From Planctomycetota bacterium (GTDB lineage Bacteria > Planctomycetota > Planctomycetia > Pirellulales > Pirellulaceae), in contig JAPLNJ010000486.1 of NCBI GenBank assembly GCA_026692885.1, forward strand, positions 1 through 23,007: a stretch of DNA of 23,007 nucleotides, written 5' to 3'. The translations under genes were made by a program, and so were the position numbers. This document shows, one piece after another, positions 14,757 through 22,297 of this stretch (the stretch's first letter is position 1; each line of letters begins with the position of its first letter). Under the pieces are notes generated by a model. That model was not told the DNA's origin. It saw nothing but the letters and a program-made list of their open reading frames with translations, and searched no databases.

Positions 14757-15056
14757 CTAAATGTCTTCCGGGCGGAGGTCTCGCTGTGCGACGTGCCGGA
14801 TGACGTAGACGACCACCCGCAGGCAGCGAATCGCAAACACGGCGAGGCGCGAAGGCTTGCGTCCCAGGCCGTACGTGATCTGACGCAACGGCAGCGGGGA
14901 CGCCTCGCGTTCTGGCGTCCGGGCATAACGCTGGGGATTGTCAGCCAACGAGGCCAGCGTCTGGACGAGTCCTTCATACCAACGTCGGGCCTGCTCCGCG
15001 GATCGGTGCTCGGCCCACCAGCGAGCGACCGCCTCGATCGAGAATTTGTGCGGCAG
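14757..15056 (-). pseudogene. Truncated ParE/RelE-type toxin remnant
   Basis: Read on the minus strand, this frame encodes a typical toxin fold of the ParE/RelE plasmid-stabilisation family: WWAEHRSAEQARRWYEGL, LASLADNPQRYARTP, LPLRQITYGLGRKPS and the final VVVYVIRHVAQRDL, then a TAG at 14757-14759. The N-terminal strand that normally begins such proteins is missing. Upstream of the recognisable part there is no ATG or GTG before a TAA (15120-15122). The only starts are CTG at 15056 or an internal TTG at 14948, which would cut off the first helices. No antitoxin gene is next to it, and the 5' side runs into the leader of the nitroreductase gene. It is most simply a decayed, 5'-truncated toxin gene. 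A functional gene starting at CTG is possible but unlikely. Confidence 0.65.
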
Positions 15057-15150
15057 GGTGGGTACTCCGGATTGGGCTTTGCTTGTCGAGTCTCTACAAT
15101 GCGCGAATGCCGCAGACGATTACACTGTCGGAACGAAAGGAGCAAACGCC

Positions 15151-15666
15151 ATGAACGTTTTGGATCTCATGAGGCAGCGCTGTTCGATTCGCCAGTTCCA
15201 GGACCGGCCGGTCGAGAAGGACAAACTGTTGTACGTGCTGGAAGCCGCCCGCGTGGCCCCGTCGGCCTGCAACTATCAGGCCTGGCGGATGATCGTCATC
15301 GAGGACAAGACGCTGATCCGCCGGATCGCACCCGACTGGGTGCCGGAGTCGAAGGCGCCTGCGGTGATTGTGGCTTGCGGCGATCATCGCCACGCCTGGC
15401 GCCGCCGGGACGGCAAAGATCACACGGATATCGACGTCACGATCGCGGTGGATCATCTGGCGCTCGCGGCGGCGGAAGTGGGCCTCGGCACCTGCTGGAT
15501 CTGCGCTTTCGACGCCTACCAGTGTGGCGCCGTGCTGGAACTGCCGTATCAACAAGCCCCCGTGATCTTGGTGCCAATCGGCTATCCTGCTGAAAGCAAG
15601 GACCCGAACCGGCACACGACTGAGCGAAAGCCACTCGAGCAACTCGTCTCCTGGGGTAAGCCGTGA
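15151..15666 (+). CDS. Small nitroreductase-family flavoprotein
   Basis: A 171-aa FMN-dependent oxidoreductase of the nitroreductase superfamily, using NAD(P)H to reduce an unknown substrate. The FMN-binding start RCSIRQFQDRPV (10-21) is present, then EAARVAPSACNYQAWR (31-46), the motif that packs on the flavin, and AAEVGLGTCWICAFD in the middle. It ends with PVILVPIGYPAES, as in many family members. The size is at the short end, as in the minimal group. The frame is open far upstream, but ATG 15151 has AAAGGAG 8 nt before it and begins exactly at the domain. The upstream part of the frame overlaps the toxin remnant on the other strand. It is followed by a strong hairpin at 15673-15730. Confidence 0.92.
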   Translation: MNVLDLMRQRCSIRQFQDRPVEKDKLLYVLEAARVAPSACNYQAWRMIVIEDKTLIRRIAPDWVPESKAPAVIVACGDHRHAWRRRDGKDHTDIDVTIAVDHLALAAAEVGLGTCWICAFDAYQCGAVLELPYQQAPVILVPIGYPAESKDPNRHTTERKPLEQLVSWGKP

Positions 15667-15672
15667 CCAAAA

Positions 15673-15730
15673 TAGCATGGCTCTCCAGAGCCGTGCAGGA
15701 AAACCGTCACGGCTTTGGAGAGCCATGCTA
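15673..15730. repeat. 23-bp inverted repeat after the nitroreductase gene
   Basis: The left arm (15673-15695) and the right arm (15708-15730) are complementary at 22 of 23 positions, with a 12-nt loop. It starts 6 nt after the nitroreductase stop. The core GCATGGCTCTCC pairs with GGAGAGCCATGC. There is no T-run. The long arms and short loop suit a REP-like element or a transcription-stopping hairpin. Confidence 0.8.
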
Positions 15731-15780
15731 CTAAGATGCTCGCACCGTGCGTGCATGACTTCCCCCCGGAATCCACTGCC

Positions 15781-16779
15781 ATGAACAAGATCGAACGCGT
15801 CAAAGCTGTCCTGGAAGGTCGCCAACCAGATCGGCCGCCGGTCTCGTTCTGGTATCACTTCGGCCCCGATTGCGTGGCGGGGCCGCGGGCGGTCGAAGTG
15901 CACACGCGACACGTCGAGACCTACGATCTGGATTTCCTCAAGATCATGGACGACAACCGTTACCCGCGTTCCGCGACTTCCGGCGGCGTGATTGCCGACG
16001 TCCGTGACCTCGACAAGTTGCACGTCTTGAGCGGTGACGAGGACAGCTTCGGAAGACAGCTGCAAGTCATCCAGGCTTTGGCTCAGCGTTTCGGGAGTCA
16101 GTTGCTGATGGCCACCACCGTCTTCAACGCTTGGGGCACGTTGCGGCTGATGACGACGTCTCCGGCCAGCAGCTACGGTCCGCCTTCGGTCCGGCAGACG
16201 ATCGACCCGCGCGACGAGGCCATGTCGCGGTTCCTCCGCGAGGCGCCGGCAGCCCTGGCCCGCGCGCTGGATATCATCGCCGAGTCGCTGGCGAACTTCG
16301 CCCGCAATTGCCTCACCGCCGGTGCGGACGGCGTGTATCTGTCCGTCCGCGACGATTGGGTGGACAACCCAGAAAACGGGACCGGAATCTACGACCGACT
16401 CGTCCGGCCCACGGATCTGAAAATCCTGAGCGGCGCGGCGCAGGGAAGCTTCAACATGCTACATGTCTGCGGCCAAGCGGTGGACTTCCGGCGGTTCGCG
16501 AACTACCCGATCCAGGTGCTCAGTTGGGCCGATCGTTACGCCGGACCCTCCATCGCCGACGTCGTCGGTTGGGCTCGACCAGCCCTCTGCGCCGGACTGG
16601 ACAACTTGGGCACACTGGTCACCGGTTCGCCGGAGGACTGCGCGCAGCAGGTGGCCGACGCCATCACCCAGGCCGGCGATCACCCCTTCATTCTTGCCCC
16701 GGGCTGCACGTTCGATCCCCACGTGGTCCCCGCCGAGAATCTGCACGCCATCCGGCGCGCCGTCGAAGTCGGCTCGTAG
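15781..16779 (+). CDS. URO-D-fold methyltransferase-like protein (MtaA/MtbA type triad)
   Basis: A 332-aa protein of the uroporphyrinogen-decarboxylase fold. It opens with MNKIERVKAVLEGRQPDRPP, the usual family start. It carries H228-x-C230 (NMLHVCG) and C309 (LAPGC) followed by VPAENLHAI. Together these match the His-x-Cys...Cys zinc site of corrinoid and thiol methyltransferases such as MtaA and MtbA. HemE lacks this triad, so automatic naming as a haem-synthesis decarboxylase would be misleading. The likely reaction is methyl transfer or demethylation using zinc-activated thiol chemistry. Substrate and corrinoid partner are unknown, and no corrinoid protein gene is nearby. In-frame codons from 15715 would read through the hairpin, so ATG 15781 is the start. 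It is the second URO-D-fold gene in the window. Confidence 0.82.
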   Translation: MNKIERVKAVLEGRQPDRPPVSFWYHFGPDCVAGPRAVEVHTRHVETYDLDFLKIMDDNRYPRSATSGGVIADVRDLDKLHVLSGDEDSFGRQLQVIQALAQRFGSQLLMATTVFNAWGTLRLMTTSPASSYGPPSVRQTIDPRDEAMSRFLREAPAALARALDIIAESLANFARNCLTAGADGVYLSVRDDWVDNPENGTGIYDRLVRPTDLKILSGAAQGSFNMLHVCGQAVDFRRFANYPIQVLSWADRYAGPSIADVVGWARPALCAGLDNLGTLVTGSPEDCAQQVADAITQAGDHPFILAPGCTFDPHVVPAENLHAIRRAVEVGS

Positions 16780-16821
16780 TCATGCACGGATTCCTGCATG
16801 TCAAGCGGCCGGGCCTTTGCG

Positions 16822-16827
16822 TATAAT
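16822..16827 (+). promoter_or_regulatory. -10 box of the 574-aa exported protein gene
   Basis: TATAAT is a perfect -10 consensus, 41 nt before the ATG at 16869. The matching -35 position (16799-16804, TGTCAA) is poor, so the promoter may need an activator or another sigma factor. Confidence 0.45.
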
Positions 16828-16868
16828 GCCGCTGCGTCCGAAACACTTCGATTCTGGAGGCAAACACA

Positions 16869-18593
16869 ATGAAACGGCACAGACTTTCCCTAGCGATTGC
16901 CGCGTTCTGCGGCGTGACCCTGATGAATTTGGCTGCTCGTGCGGCAGAAGATGTCTTGGGCGTCGTCCCGGACGATGCTCTGGCGGTCGCGGTGCTGAAC
17001 CGGATCGGCGAGACACAACAGAAGATCGAGACGCTGGGCAAACAACTCCAAGTGCCCGCCGCGGAGTTGCTGCGCGCGTCCCAAATGACTACTCAGGCGC
17101 AACCCAACATCGACCCGCAGGGCGCGCTGGCAATCGCCGTCGTCCCGGATCCGGATGGCCAACGGCCAACCATCGTGTGGTTCGTTCCGATCAAGGACTA
17201 CCAAGCCTTTCTCGAACAGTTTCAACCTGAGGACGCGACCGCGAAGATCGCGAAGATTACCCTCGGCACCAACCAACTCGCGGTCGCAAAGAAGGGCGGC
17301 TACGCGGTACTCACGGCCGCGTCGGACCGGAAGACGCTGGAGAAGGTGCTGGCCCAGACCCGCCACGTCGCCGCGGCGACCGCTGTGTTGACCGGCTGGC
17401 GGGCGGAGAACGATCTCTATGCGGTGGCCATGCCCAGCGGTATCCAGTTTGCCCAGCAACAATTGCTGATCGGTCTGGCTATCGGCAAAGCCCAATTGGC
17501 CCAACAAGGCGAACAGGGGAAAGTGGCGGTGGCAGGTCTGGAGATGTATGAGACCTTATTCAAGTCGTTGGACAAGGAAATCACGCACTGCGCTCTCGGC
17601 GTGCGGATGAGGCAGGACGGCGGTGTCCAGGTGGTCAGCCGGACGCTGTTGGCCGAAGGCGGCGTCACGCTCCAGGCAGCCAAAGAAACCAAGCCGATCC
17701 AGGGCGACCTACTGGCCAGTCTGCCCCAGAGCCCCTTCGTCTTCGCGGGCGGCGGGATCCTGCCAGAAGCCTGGCTGGAGCGTCTGATGGGCGTCTCCGT
17801 CAAGATGATGAGGATGTATCCCGGCGGTGCGGAACTTACCGACGAACAGACTCGCAAATTGGCGGAGGTTTCGACCAAGTCGCTGAAGGGGCTACGTTCC
17901 ATATCCATGATGATGGGGGTGGGCAAGGCAGACCTGCCGCTCTACGGCGACACGGTGTTCGTGATGCACGTCGACAACGCGCAAGAGTATCTGGACAAGT
18001 ACGCGAGGACGATCGACGAGCTGAACAAGATTGGCAAGGCCGCCAACAGCCCGTTGTTCAACTACCGCGTGGAGAAGACGGAGATTGACGGCAAGGCCGG
18101 CCTGAAGGTGACGATGAACATGGACGCCTTCATGGGCAAGGACCAGCCGCCCGAAGCCAAGAAGGCGCTGAAACTGATGTTGGGCAGTCAGGATAAATTG
18201 GTGGTGCACATCGCGGCCGCGAATTCGCAGATGGTGGTCGGGGCTTACATCAGTCAGGAGCGGCTGGTGGAAGCGATCCACTCCGCCAATCGGGCTGACG
18301 GTCAGTTATCGGGTGACGCGCGCGTCAAGAAGACCGTCGCCATGCTGTCGGCTGGGTCCCAATGGGTCGCGTTGGCAAGTCCCCGCGGGACACTGCAATT
18401 CGTGGGCCGGATGGTGACGCAATTGACACCCAATCTGCCGACCGCGATTCCGGAATTCCCCGATACGTCGCCGGTCGGTTTTGCCATGCAGCTCACGCCC
18501 GCCGGCCTGGAGACCGATCTGGCCGTCCCGGCCGACGTGCTGCGGGCCGCAGCGGAACTCGTTCAAAAGGCCCGGGCAGCAGGAAGCCAGTGA
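16869..18593 (+). CDS. Large exported protein of unknown function
   Basis: A 574-aa protein with a clear signal peptide (basic start MKRHR, hydrophobic core, likely cut at ARA-AED near residue 25-26). The mature part begins LGVVPDDALAVAVLN and continues as a mixed alpha/beta protein with no membrane helix. Repeating features are GALAIAVVPD, KGGYAVLTAASDRKTLEKVL and the late DTSPVGFAMQLTPAGLETDLAVP. The layout resembles planctomycete exported proteins, sometimes described as DUF3352-like, that start by stating a protein 'permits' P-D-A-L residues; I cannot confirm the family. The ribosome binding site GGAGG (16856-16860) is 8 nt from the ATG, and a TATAAT box lies upstream, so it is probably well expressed. 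A periplasmic or surface role is inferred from the signal peptide only. Confidence 0.78.
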   Translation: MKRHRLSLAIAAFCGVTLMNLAARAAEDVLGVVPDDALAVAVLNRIGETQQKIETLGKQLQVPAAELLRASQMTTQAQPNIDPQGALAIAVVPDPDGQRPTIVWFVPIKDYQAFLEQFQPEDATAKIAKITLGTNQLAVAKKGGYAVLTAASDRKTLEKVLAQTRHVAAATAVLTGWRAENDLYAVAMPSGIQFAQQQLLIGLAIGKAQLAQQGEQGKVAVAGLEMYETLFKSLDKEITHCALGVRMRQDGGVQVVSRTLLAEGGVTLQAAKETKPIQGDLLASLPQSPFVFAGGGILPEAWLERLMGVSVKMMRMYPGGAELTDEQTRKLAEVSTKSLKGLRSISMMMGVGKADLPLYGDTVFVMHVDNAQEYLDKYARTIDELNKIGKAANSPLFNYRVEKTEIDGKAGLKVTMNMDAFMGKDQPPEAKKALKLMLGSQDKLVVHIAAANSQMVVGAYISQERLVEAIHSANRADGQLSGDARVKKTVAMLSAGSQWVALASPRGTLQFVGRMVTQLTPNLPTAIPEFPDTSPVGFAMQLTPAGLETDLAVPADVLRAAAELVQKARAAGSQ

Positions 18594-18616
18594 GTCCGAG
18601 GTGGTTCCTGGAAAGG

Positions 18617-18727
18617 GCGGGCGAGACGACAACCGAGCCGTGCACTGCGACCGGCTCAACCGGGGTCTCGCCCGCTTCACGTGGACCGGTCTCTCCGAGA
18701 CCGGGTTTCGCGTCTCGGCGAGACGCG
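18617..18727. repeat. Cluster of three GC-rich hairpins
   Basis: Three inverted repeats in a row: GCGGGCGAGAC (18617-18627) with GTCTCGCCCGC (18665-18675); CCGGTCTC/GAGACCGG with loop TCC (18686-18704); and CGCGTCTC/GAGACGCG with loop GGC (18709-18727). All contain the shared core GTCTC/GAGAC, so arms can also pair in other combinations. They start 24 nt after the end of the 574-aa gene and could stop its transcription. The shared core points to a repeated element. Confidence 0.7.
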
Positions 18728-18751
18728 ACTACGTGGACGCGACGCCGCCCC

Positions 18752-18802
18752 GCGGTGCCCCAGAAATCGGGGACCGGGGCTTCGCTTAGGCTCAGCCGCC
18801 AG
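18752..18802 (+). repeat. Dispersed 51-bp intergenic repeat, copy 2
   Basis: Inverted copy of 5967-6017 with four differences in 51 positions, all in the left half. It lies next to the hairpin cluster at 18617-18727 and ends 25 nt before the stop of the convergent TPR gene. The two may belong to one larger composite element. Confidence 0.85.
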
Positions 18803-18826
18803 GTTCCAGCGGTAGACGAAGAGAAA

Positions 18827-19846
18827 TCACTCCGCGGACTCTGCATTCGTCAACCGGACAGAGTACGAGCGGTTGGTGTCTGTCTCCGGCTCGCGGTTCC
18901 CTACACGGATAGGGGCTGTAAAGTAGGCGTGTGCGTCTCGCTTGTCGCGTGATTCGAAGCTCGCCTGCTGGGTTGCAGCTGCGAAGTTAGCGCCCACGTC
19001 AGCGCCCTCCTGGCGGTCACTCGGCGTCTTGAGGGGAATACTCGCGACCTCGGCCTGAGACAGTCGCCGCGGCGTCCTTGTCTGTTGCTGTAAGGAAGGC
19101 AACGGCTCAAGACCGGAGACGACGGGCAACTCGCTCCTGGGTGGTAATTTCGTCTTGGCCAGCGACTCGGCCTTGCCTGGGAACGAGGCTTTCGCTTTTG
19201 CCTTCCGTTGCTGTGCGATCTGTAACAGAGCTTCAGCCGCCACGGTCAGTTCGCTGTCTTCGTCCAACGCCTTGCTGTAGCTCTCTTGGGCCTCGTCCAG
19301 GTTGCCCATCTGTGCCTGAATGTACCCCATTTTGGCGAGCGATTCCGCTTCACTGCCCATCTGCCGAAACACCCCACGTGCATCCTGCGTACGCCCTTGC
19401 TTGCCCAGTACGAGGCCCAGGTTGTTCAGAGATCTTTTGTTGTCAGGGTCTAGATTCAGTGCGTTCCGCAAGGCACCTGCAGATTCTTCCAAACGCCCTT
19501 GGAGATAGAGGGTATAGCCAATGTCCGCGAGCACTTCCGCGTTGTTTGGCGCGAGAGTTCGGGCACGCTCCAAGTGCTCCAGGCCTTCGTTCAACGCACC
19601 CTGTCGGACCGCCAGAATGCCGAGTCGGTGATAGGCCACGGGATTCTTCGGGTCCTGGGCCAGCAACTCCTGGTACAGCCGTTTGGCTTGCTCTTGGTCG
19701 CCCTGTTGTTCGCGACTCCGAGCCGATGCCAGCCGCATGTCAGAATCAGCCGCTGTCCCCGCCAGCGACAACTCTCGCTGCGGAAACGCCGCGCAGGCGG
19801 TGAGGCACAGGGGCAAAAAAACCAGTCCAACGCTTGCCAGTCGCAT
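18827..19846 (-). CDS. TPR lipoprotein, TadD-like
   Basis: A 339-aa lipoprotein with lipobox LTAC and lipidated Cys18. Residues about 36-210 form roughly five tetratricopeptide repeats, for example DPKNPVAYHRLGILAVRQG, PNNAEVLADIGYTLYLQG and PDNKRSLNNLGLVLGKQG, which form protein-binding helical pairs. The C-terminal third is Ser/Pro/Lys-rich and probably disordered. Its place behind a CpaC secretin and an OmpA-like lipoprotein on the same strand suggests it is the TadD-like pilotin or assembly factor of a Tad pilus system. The spacing to the previous gene is 107 bp. The start is supported by the signal peptide; an AAAGG-like site is just upstream. The general TPR assignment is secure, the Tad role is inferred from context. 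Confidence 0.85.
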   Translation of the reverse strand: MRLASVGLVFLPLCLTACAAFPQRELSLAGTAADSDMRLASARSREQQGDQEQAKRLYQELLAQDPKNPVAYHRLGILAVRQGALNEGLEHLERARTLAPNNAEVLADIGYTLYLQGRLEESAGALRNALNLDPDNKRSLNNLGLVLGKQGRTQDARGVFRQMGSEAESLAKMGYIQAQMGNLDEAQESYSKALDEDSELTVAAEALLQIAQQRKAKAKASFPGKAESLAKTKLPPRSELPVVSGLEPLPSLQQQTRTPRRLSQAEVASIPLKTPSDRQEGADVGANFAAATQQASFESRDKRDAHAYFTAPIRVGNREPETDTNRSYSVRLTNAESAE

Positions 19847-19953
19847 AGACTCTGCCTTTTCGAAGCGAGGCTTCCCTGGCCGCCGGGCCGGGTGGCCTCG
19901 GCGACGACATGTTGACCCTACGGAACAAAGGTGCGACGGAGTCCGAGGCAGGG

Positions 19954-20586
19954 TTAGAAATATCCACCACCCATACCACCACCCATACCACCGCCCATAC
20001 CACCGCCCATACCGCCACCCATACCGCCACCATAACCGCCGCCGCCCCCGATGCCTTGGCTATAGGCTCGCTGGCCTTCCATTTCGGTGTATCCGGGGGC
20101 CAAAGCCGGCCCAACAACGACCCGCATGGGGGCGTTCGGCACTCCCATCGTCAACAACGCCCGCACCACGACTTGCTGCCGTTTCAGATCGAGTTCCAAG
20201 TCATCGTGAAGCGGAAATTCGTGCTTGGACCCTGGCTTGGGCCGGGCTTGCGACTGCTCGACAATGACGGGAAACGGAGTGTGGGCTAGGCGTGCCGCAA
20301 TCTGACGCAGATGATCTTCACCGTCTGCCGTCAGCCGGGCTGTGTCCTCGACGAACTCATGTTCATAGACGACAAAGTCGTGTGATTCTCCGGCTTCCTC
20401 TTGTTTCTTGAGGTAGGGCTGCACCGAGTGCCCAAGGGGCGTCGGAGGACTCGCCAGCGGCAACGGTTCAGAAACGTAGTAGCGACTCCTCCACCGCACG
20501 CATCCCACGCTGCAAACCACGACCAACGCCGCGACCGTCAGCATCAACACGGTCACCGCAGTGCTACTGTTATGATAGGCTTTCAT
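19954..20586 (-). CDS. OmpA-like Tad-associated lipoprotein with Gly/Met tail
   Basis: A 210-aa lipoprotein: a short basic start, hydrophobic helix (about 10-28), lipobox SVGC and lipidated Cys29. Residues about 70-165 look like a small periplasmic alpha/beta domain of the OmpA/CpaD type, with FVVYEHEFVEDTARLTADGEDHL, PFPVIVEQSQ and QQVVVRALLTMG. The final 30 residues are a Gly-rich tail with five GGGM units ending in GGGYF, encoded by 12-bp DNA repeats. The protein lies between a CpaC secretin and a TPR lipoprotein, so a function at the outer-membrane base of a Tad pilus is likely. CpaD itself is not clearly recognisable. The ATG at 20586 begins the lipoprotein signal. Confidence 0.8.
   Translation of the reverse strand: MKAYHNSSTAVTVLMLTVAALVVVCSVGCVRWRSRYYVSEPLPLASPPTPLGHSVQPYLKKQEEAGESHDFVVYEHEFVEDTARLTADGEDHLRQIAARLAHTPFPVIVEQSQARPKPGSKHEFPLHDDLELDLKRQQVVVRALLTMGVPNAPMRVVVGPALAPGYTEMEGQRAYSQGIGGGGGYGGGMGGGMGGGMGGGMGGGMGGGYF
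19963..20031 (-). repeat. 12-bp tandem repeat encoding GGGM units
   Basis: A 12-bp unit (minus strand GGTGGT/CGGTATG type) recurs with small changes; methionine codons fall at exactly 12-bp steps (19972, 19984, 19996, 20008, 20020). The repeat number could change by slippage in frame, which would alter tail length without breaking the protein. Confidence 0.8.
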
Positions 20587-20653
20587 CGGATAAATCCCTT
20601 GTTTGCGAAGTGCCCGTACTCAGGCTGGCCGAGTTTTCGACACCGTCCAAGTC

Positions 20654-22297
20654 TCAGTTCGAAAGACCACTGGGACCATTCATGTAGTAGCCTTCCGCTT
20701 GCTGGTGCGTAGCTGAATTGATCTTCGGGTGAATCAGTCGGTCGCGATATTTGGGCCAAACGGTACTGCGATAGTGCTCATCCGTCCGGCCTTCGACCTG
20801 GTTCCGGAAGTACAAGTCAAAATCGTCGGGCTCGGTCACTTCCATGCCGGGAAGCAGCGACGGAGCACAGCGCGGATCGAGCCCGCTGACGATCTCCGGA
20901 CTGACCAAAATCAGTAATTCGGTCTCGGCGCGGGTCACGCCTTTGCTGGTAAATAGCGCGCCCACCACAGGGATTAGTCCTAAGTAAGGAACTCTCGCTC
21001 GCTCGCCATGCTGCTGATCTTGGATCAGCCCCGCAATGGCCAACACTTGCCCCTCCCGGAGATCGACCACGGTGGAGACCGACCGCGTGTCCAGACCGGG
21101 GATACCGTTCACCCCGTTTGAGGAGTTGAGCGAACTGAACGTCGGAGACACCTGCAGGCGGATCCGATTCTTGTCCAGCACCGTGGGCGTGAATTCCAGC
21201 ATCGCGCCGAAGCCTTTGAAGTACGTCGACGCCGCGCCCACACCGTCGACACCCACCACCGTCGGGACCGGGAATTCCCCGCCCGCGATAAAAGTTGCGG
21301 AGCGACCGCTCAGCGTTACGAGATTTGGTTCAGCCAGAATCTTGGCCACACCGTGCGTCTCTAGGGCGTGGATCGCCACTTTGAAGGAAGCGTCCGCGAA
21401 CGTGCCGTTGACAAACACGTTGCCCGTCTTCCCCGCGAGTGACGAGCCGAACAGGAAGTCCCCGATCTGGCCTTCCAGATCGACGCCCATATTCCTCGCC
21501 GCCGAACGATTCAGCTCGGCGATCCGGACCTTCAACATCACCTGCTGCTCCCCTGGGATACTCAGCAGACTGACCACCGTTGATTGGGGAAGATTGCTGT
21601 CGCCGTCAGGGAACGGTTCTGCCGCGGCACCCTGGGCTGACACGCTGCCCCATCCACCGTAGCCGCCGTAGCCGCCATTGCCGTTGCCGCCTTGCCGACG
21701 AACGATCGAGGAGATCCGTTCTGCTTCCTGGACATCGCGAGCCTGGCCCTTGATGATCACTTTGTCCGCGACGGGAAAGAGACGGATCTTGCTGCCCGGA
21801 AACATCTCGTTCAACATGTCTTGCAGTTCGCCGTACTCAACACGGCGCCGCTGATCTACCGTCTTGTCCGCCGAGACCTTGACGAGGATGCTCAGCAATT
21901 GCGATTGGTCTCCTTCGCCCAACCAGATGGTCATGGTTGTGGTCCCCGTCTCCTTGCCGATCAACTCGATCTCTCGAGTGTCGAAGGCGACGATGTCGAC
22001 AATGGCTGGGTCGGCCGCCGACACCCGTTTGATATCGAGCTTCGTATGGATTAGTTTCGACTGCCGCAACGGCACCGTCAGTGAGGCCTCCGGCTCGACG
22101 ATGTTGTCAATCACATCGTCGATCTTGGCACACGTCCCCGGGCTCAGTTCACAATCGGGCTTTCGCTGAGCGTAGGCGGTGGAGACGTTCATCAGGGCTA
22201 CGCAGGGCAGCCACAGCAGGAACCGCCAAGGCCCGAAGTGATCTGCCCACGGTCGCTGCGGGATTCGGCGTTTGAAGTGGTAAGGTGAGTCGAACAT
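20654..22297 (-). CDS. cpaC: CpaC/RcpA-type secretin of a Tad pilus system
   Basis: A 547-aa outer-membrane secretin that forms the pore through which a Flp-type pilus leaves the cell. A signal sequence ends near AYAQ (44). The pilus-formation N-terminal domain spans about 68-142 (LTVPLRQSKLIHT, VDIVAFDTREIELIGKETGTTTMTIW). A BON-like domain follows (about 150-200; KVIIKGQARDVQEAERI). Then comes a Gly-rich linker (203-216) and the secretin core (about 250-470), with VMLKVRIAELNRSAARNMGVDLE and the signature VPYLGLIPVVGALF (437-449) and ELLILVSPEIV. The C-terminal part (470-547) is extra, with aromatic and polar residues. The start has a strong purine-rich site (GGAGGGGGAG) 7 nt upstream. It heads a minus-strand set with two lipoprotein genes. 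The Tad ATPase and platform genes are not in this window. Confidence 0.93.
   Translation of the reverse strand: MFDSPYHFKRRIPQRPWADHFGPWRFLLWLPCVALMNVSTAYAQRKPDCELSPGTCAKIDDVIDNIVEPEASLTVPLRQSKLIHTKLDIKRVSAADPAIVDIVAFDTREIELIGKETGTTTMTIWLGEGDQSQLLSILVKVSADKTVDQRRRVEYGELQDMLNEMFPGSKIRLFPVADKVIIKGQARDVQEAERISSIVRRQGGNGNGGYGGYGGWGSVSAQGAAAEPFPDGDSNLPQSTVVSLLSIPGEQQVMLKVRIAELNRSAARNMGVDLEGQIGDFLFGSSLAGKTGNVFVNGTFADASFKVAIHALETHGVAKILAEPNLVTLSGRSATFIAGGEFPVPTVVGVDGVGAASTYFKGFGAMLEFTPTVLDKNRIRLQVSPTFSSLNSSNGVNGIPGLDTRSVSTVVDLREGQVLAIAGLIQDQQHGERARVPYLGLIPVVGALFTSKGVTRAETELLILVSPEIVSGLDPRCAPSLLPGMEVTEPDDFDLYFRNQVEGRTDEHYRSTVWPKYRDRLIHPKINSATHQQAEGYYMNGPSGLSN

Noticed and set aside
14603..15145. Minus-strand frame of 180 codons over the toxin remnant
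   Set aside because: It reads the toxin region in another frame and gives a low-complexity Arg/Ser-rich product; the toxin-like frame has clear family motifs.
15781..16779. Assignment as HemE (haem biosynthesis)
   Set aside because: HemE substrate-binding residues are not seen, while a methyltransferase-type His-x-Cys...Cys set is present.
19963..20031. Regular short repeats that could suggest a CRISPR array
   Set aside because: The unit is 12 bp with no spacers and encodes GGGM in frame, so it is a protein-coding tandem repeat.
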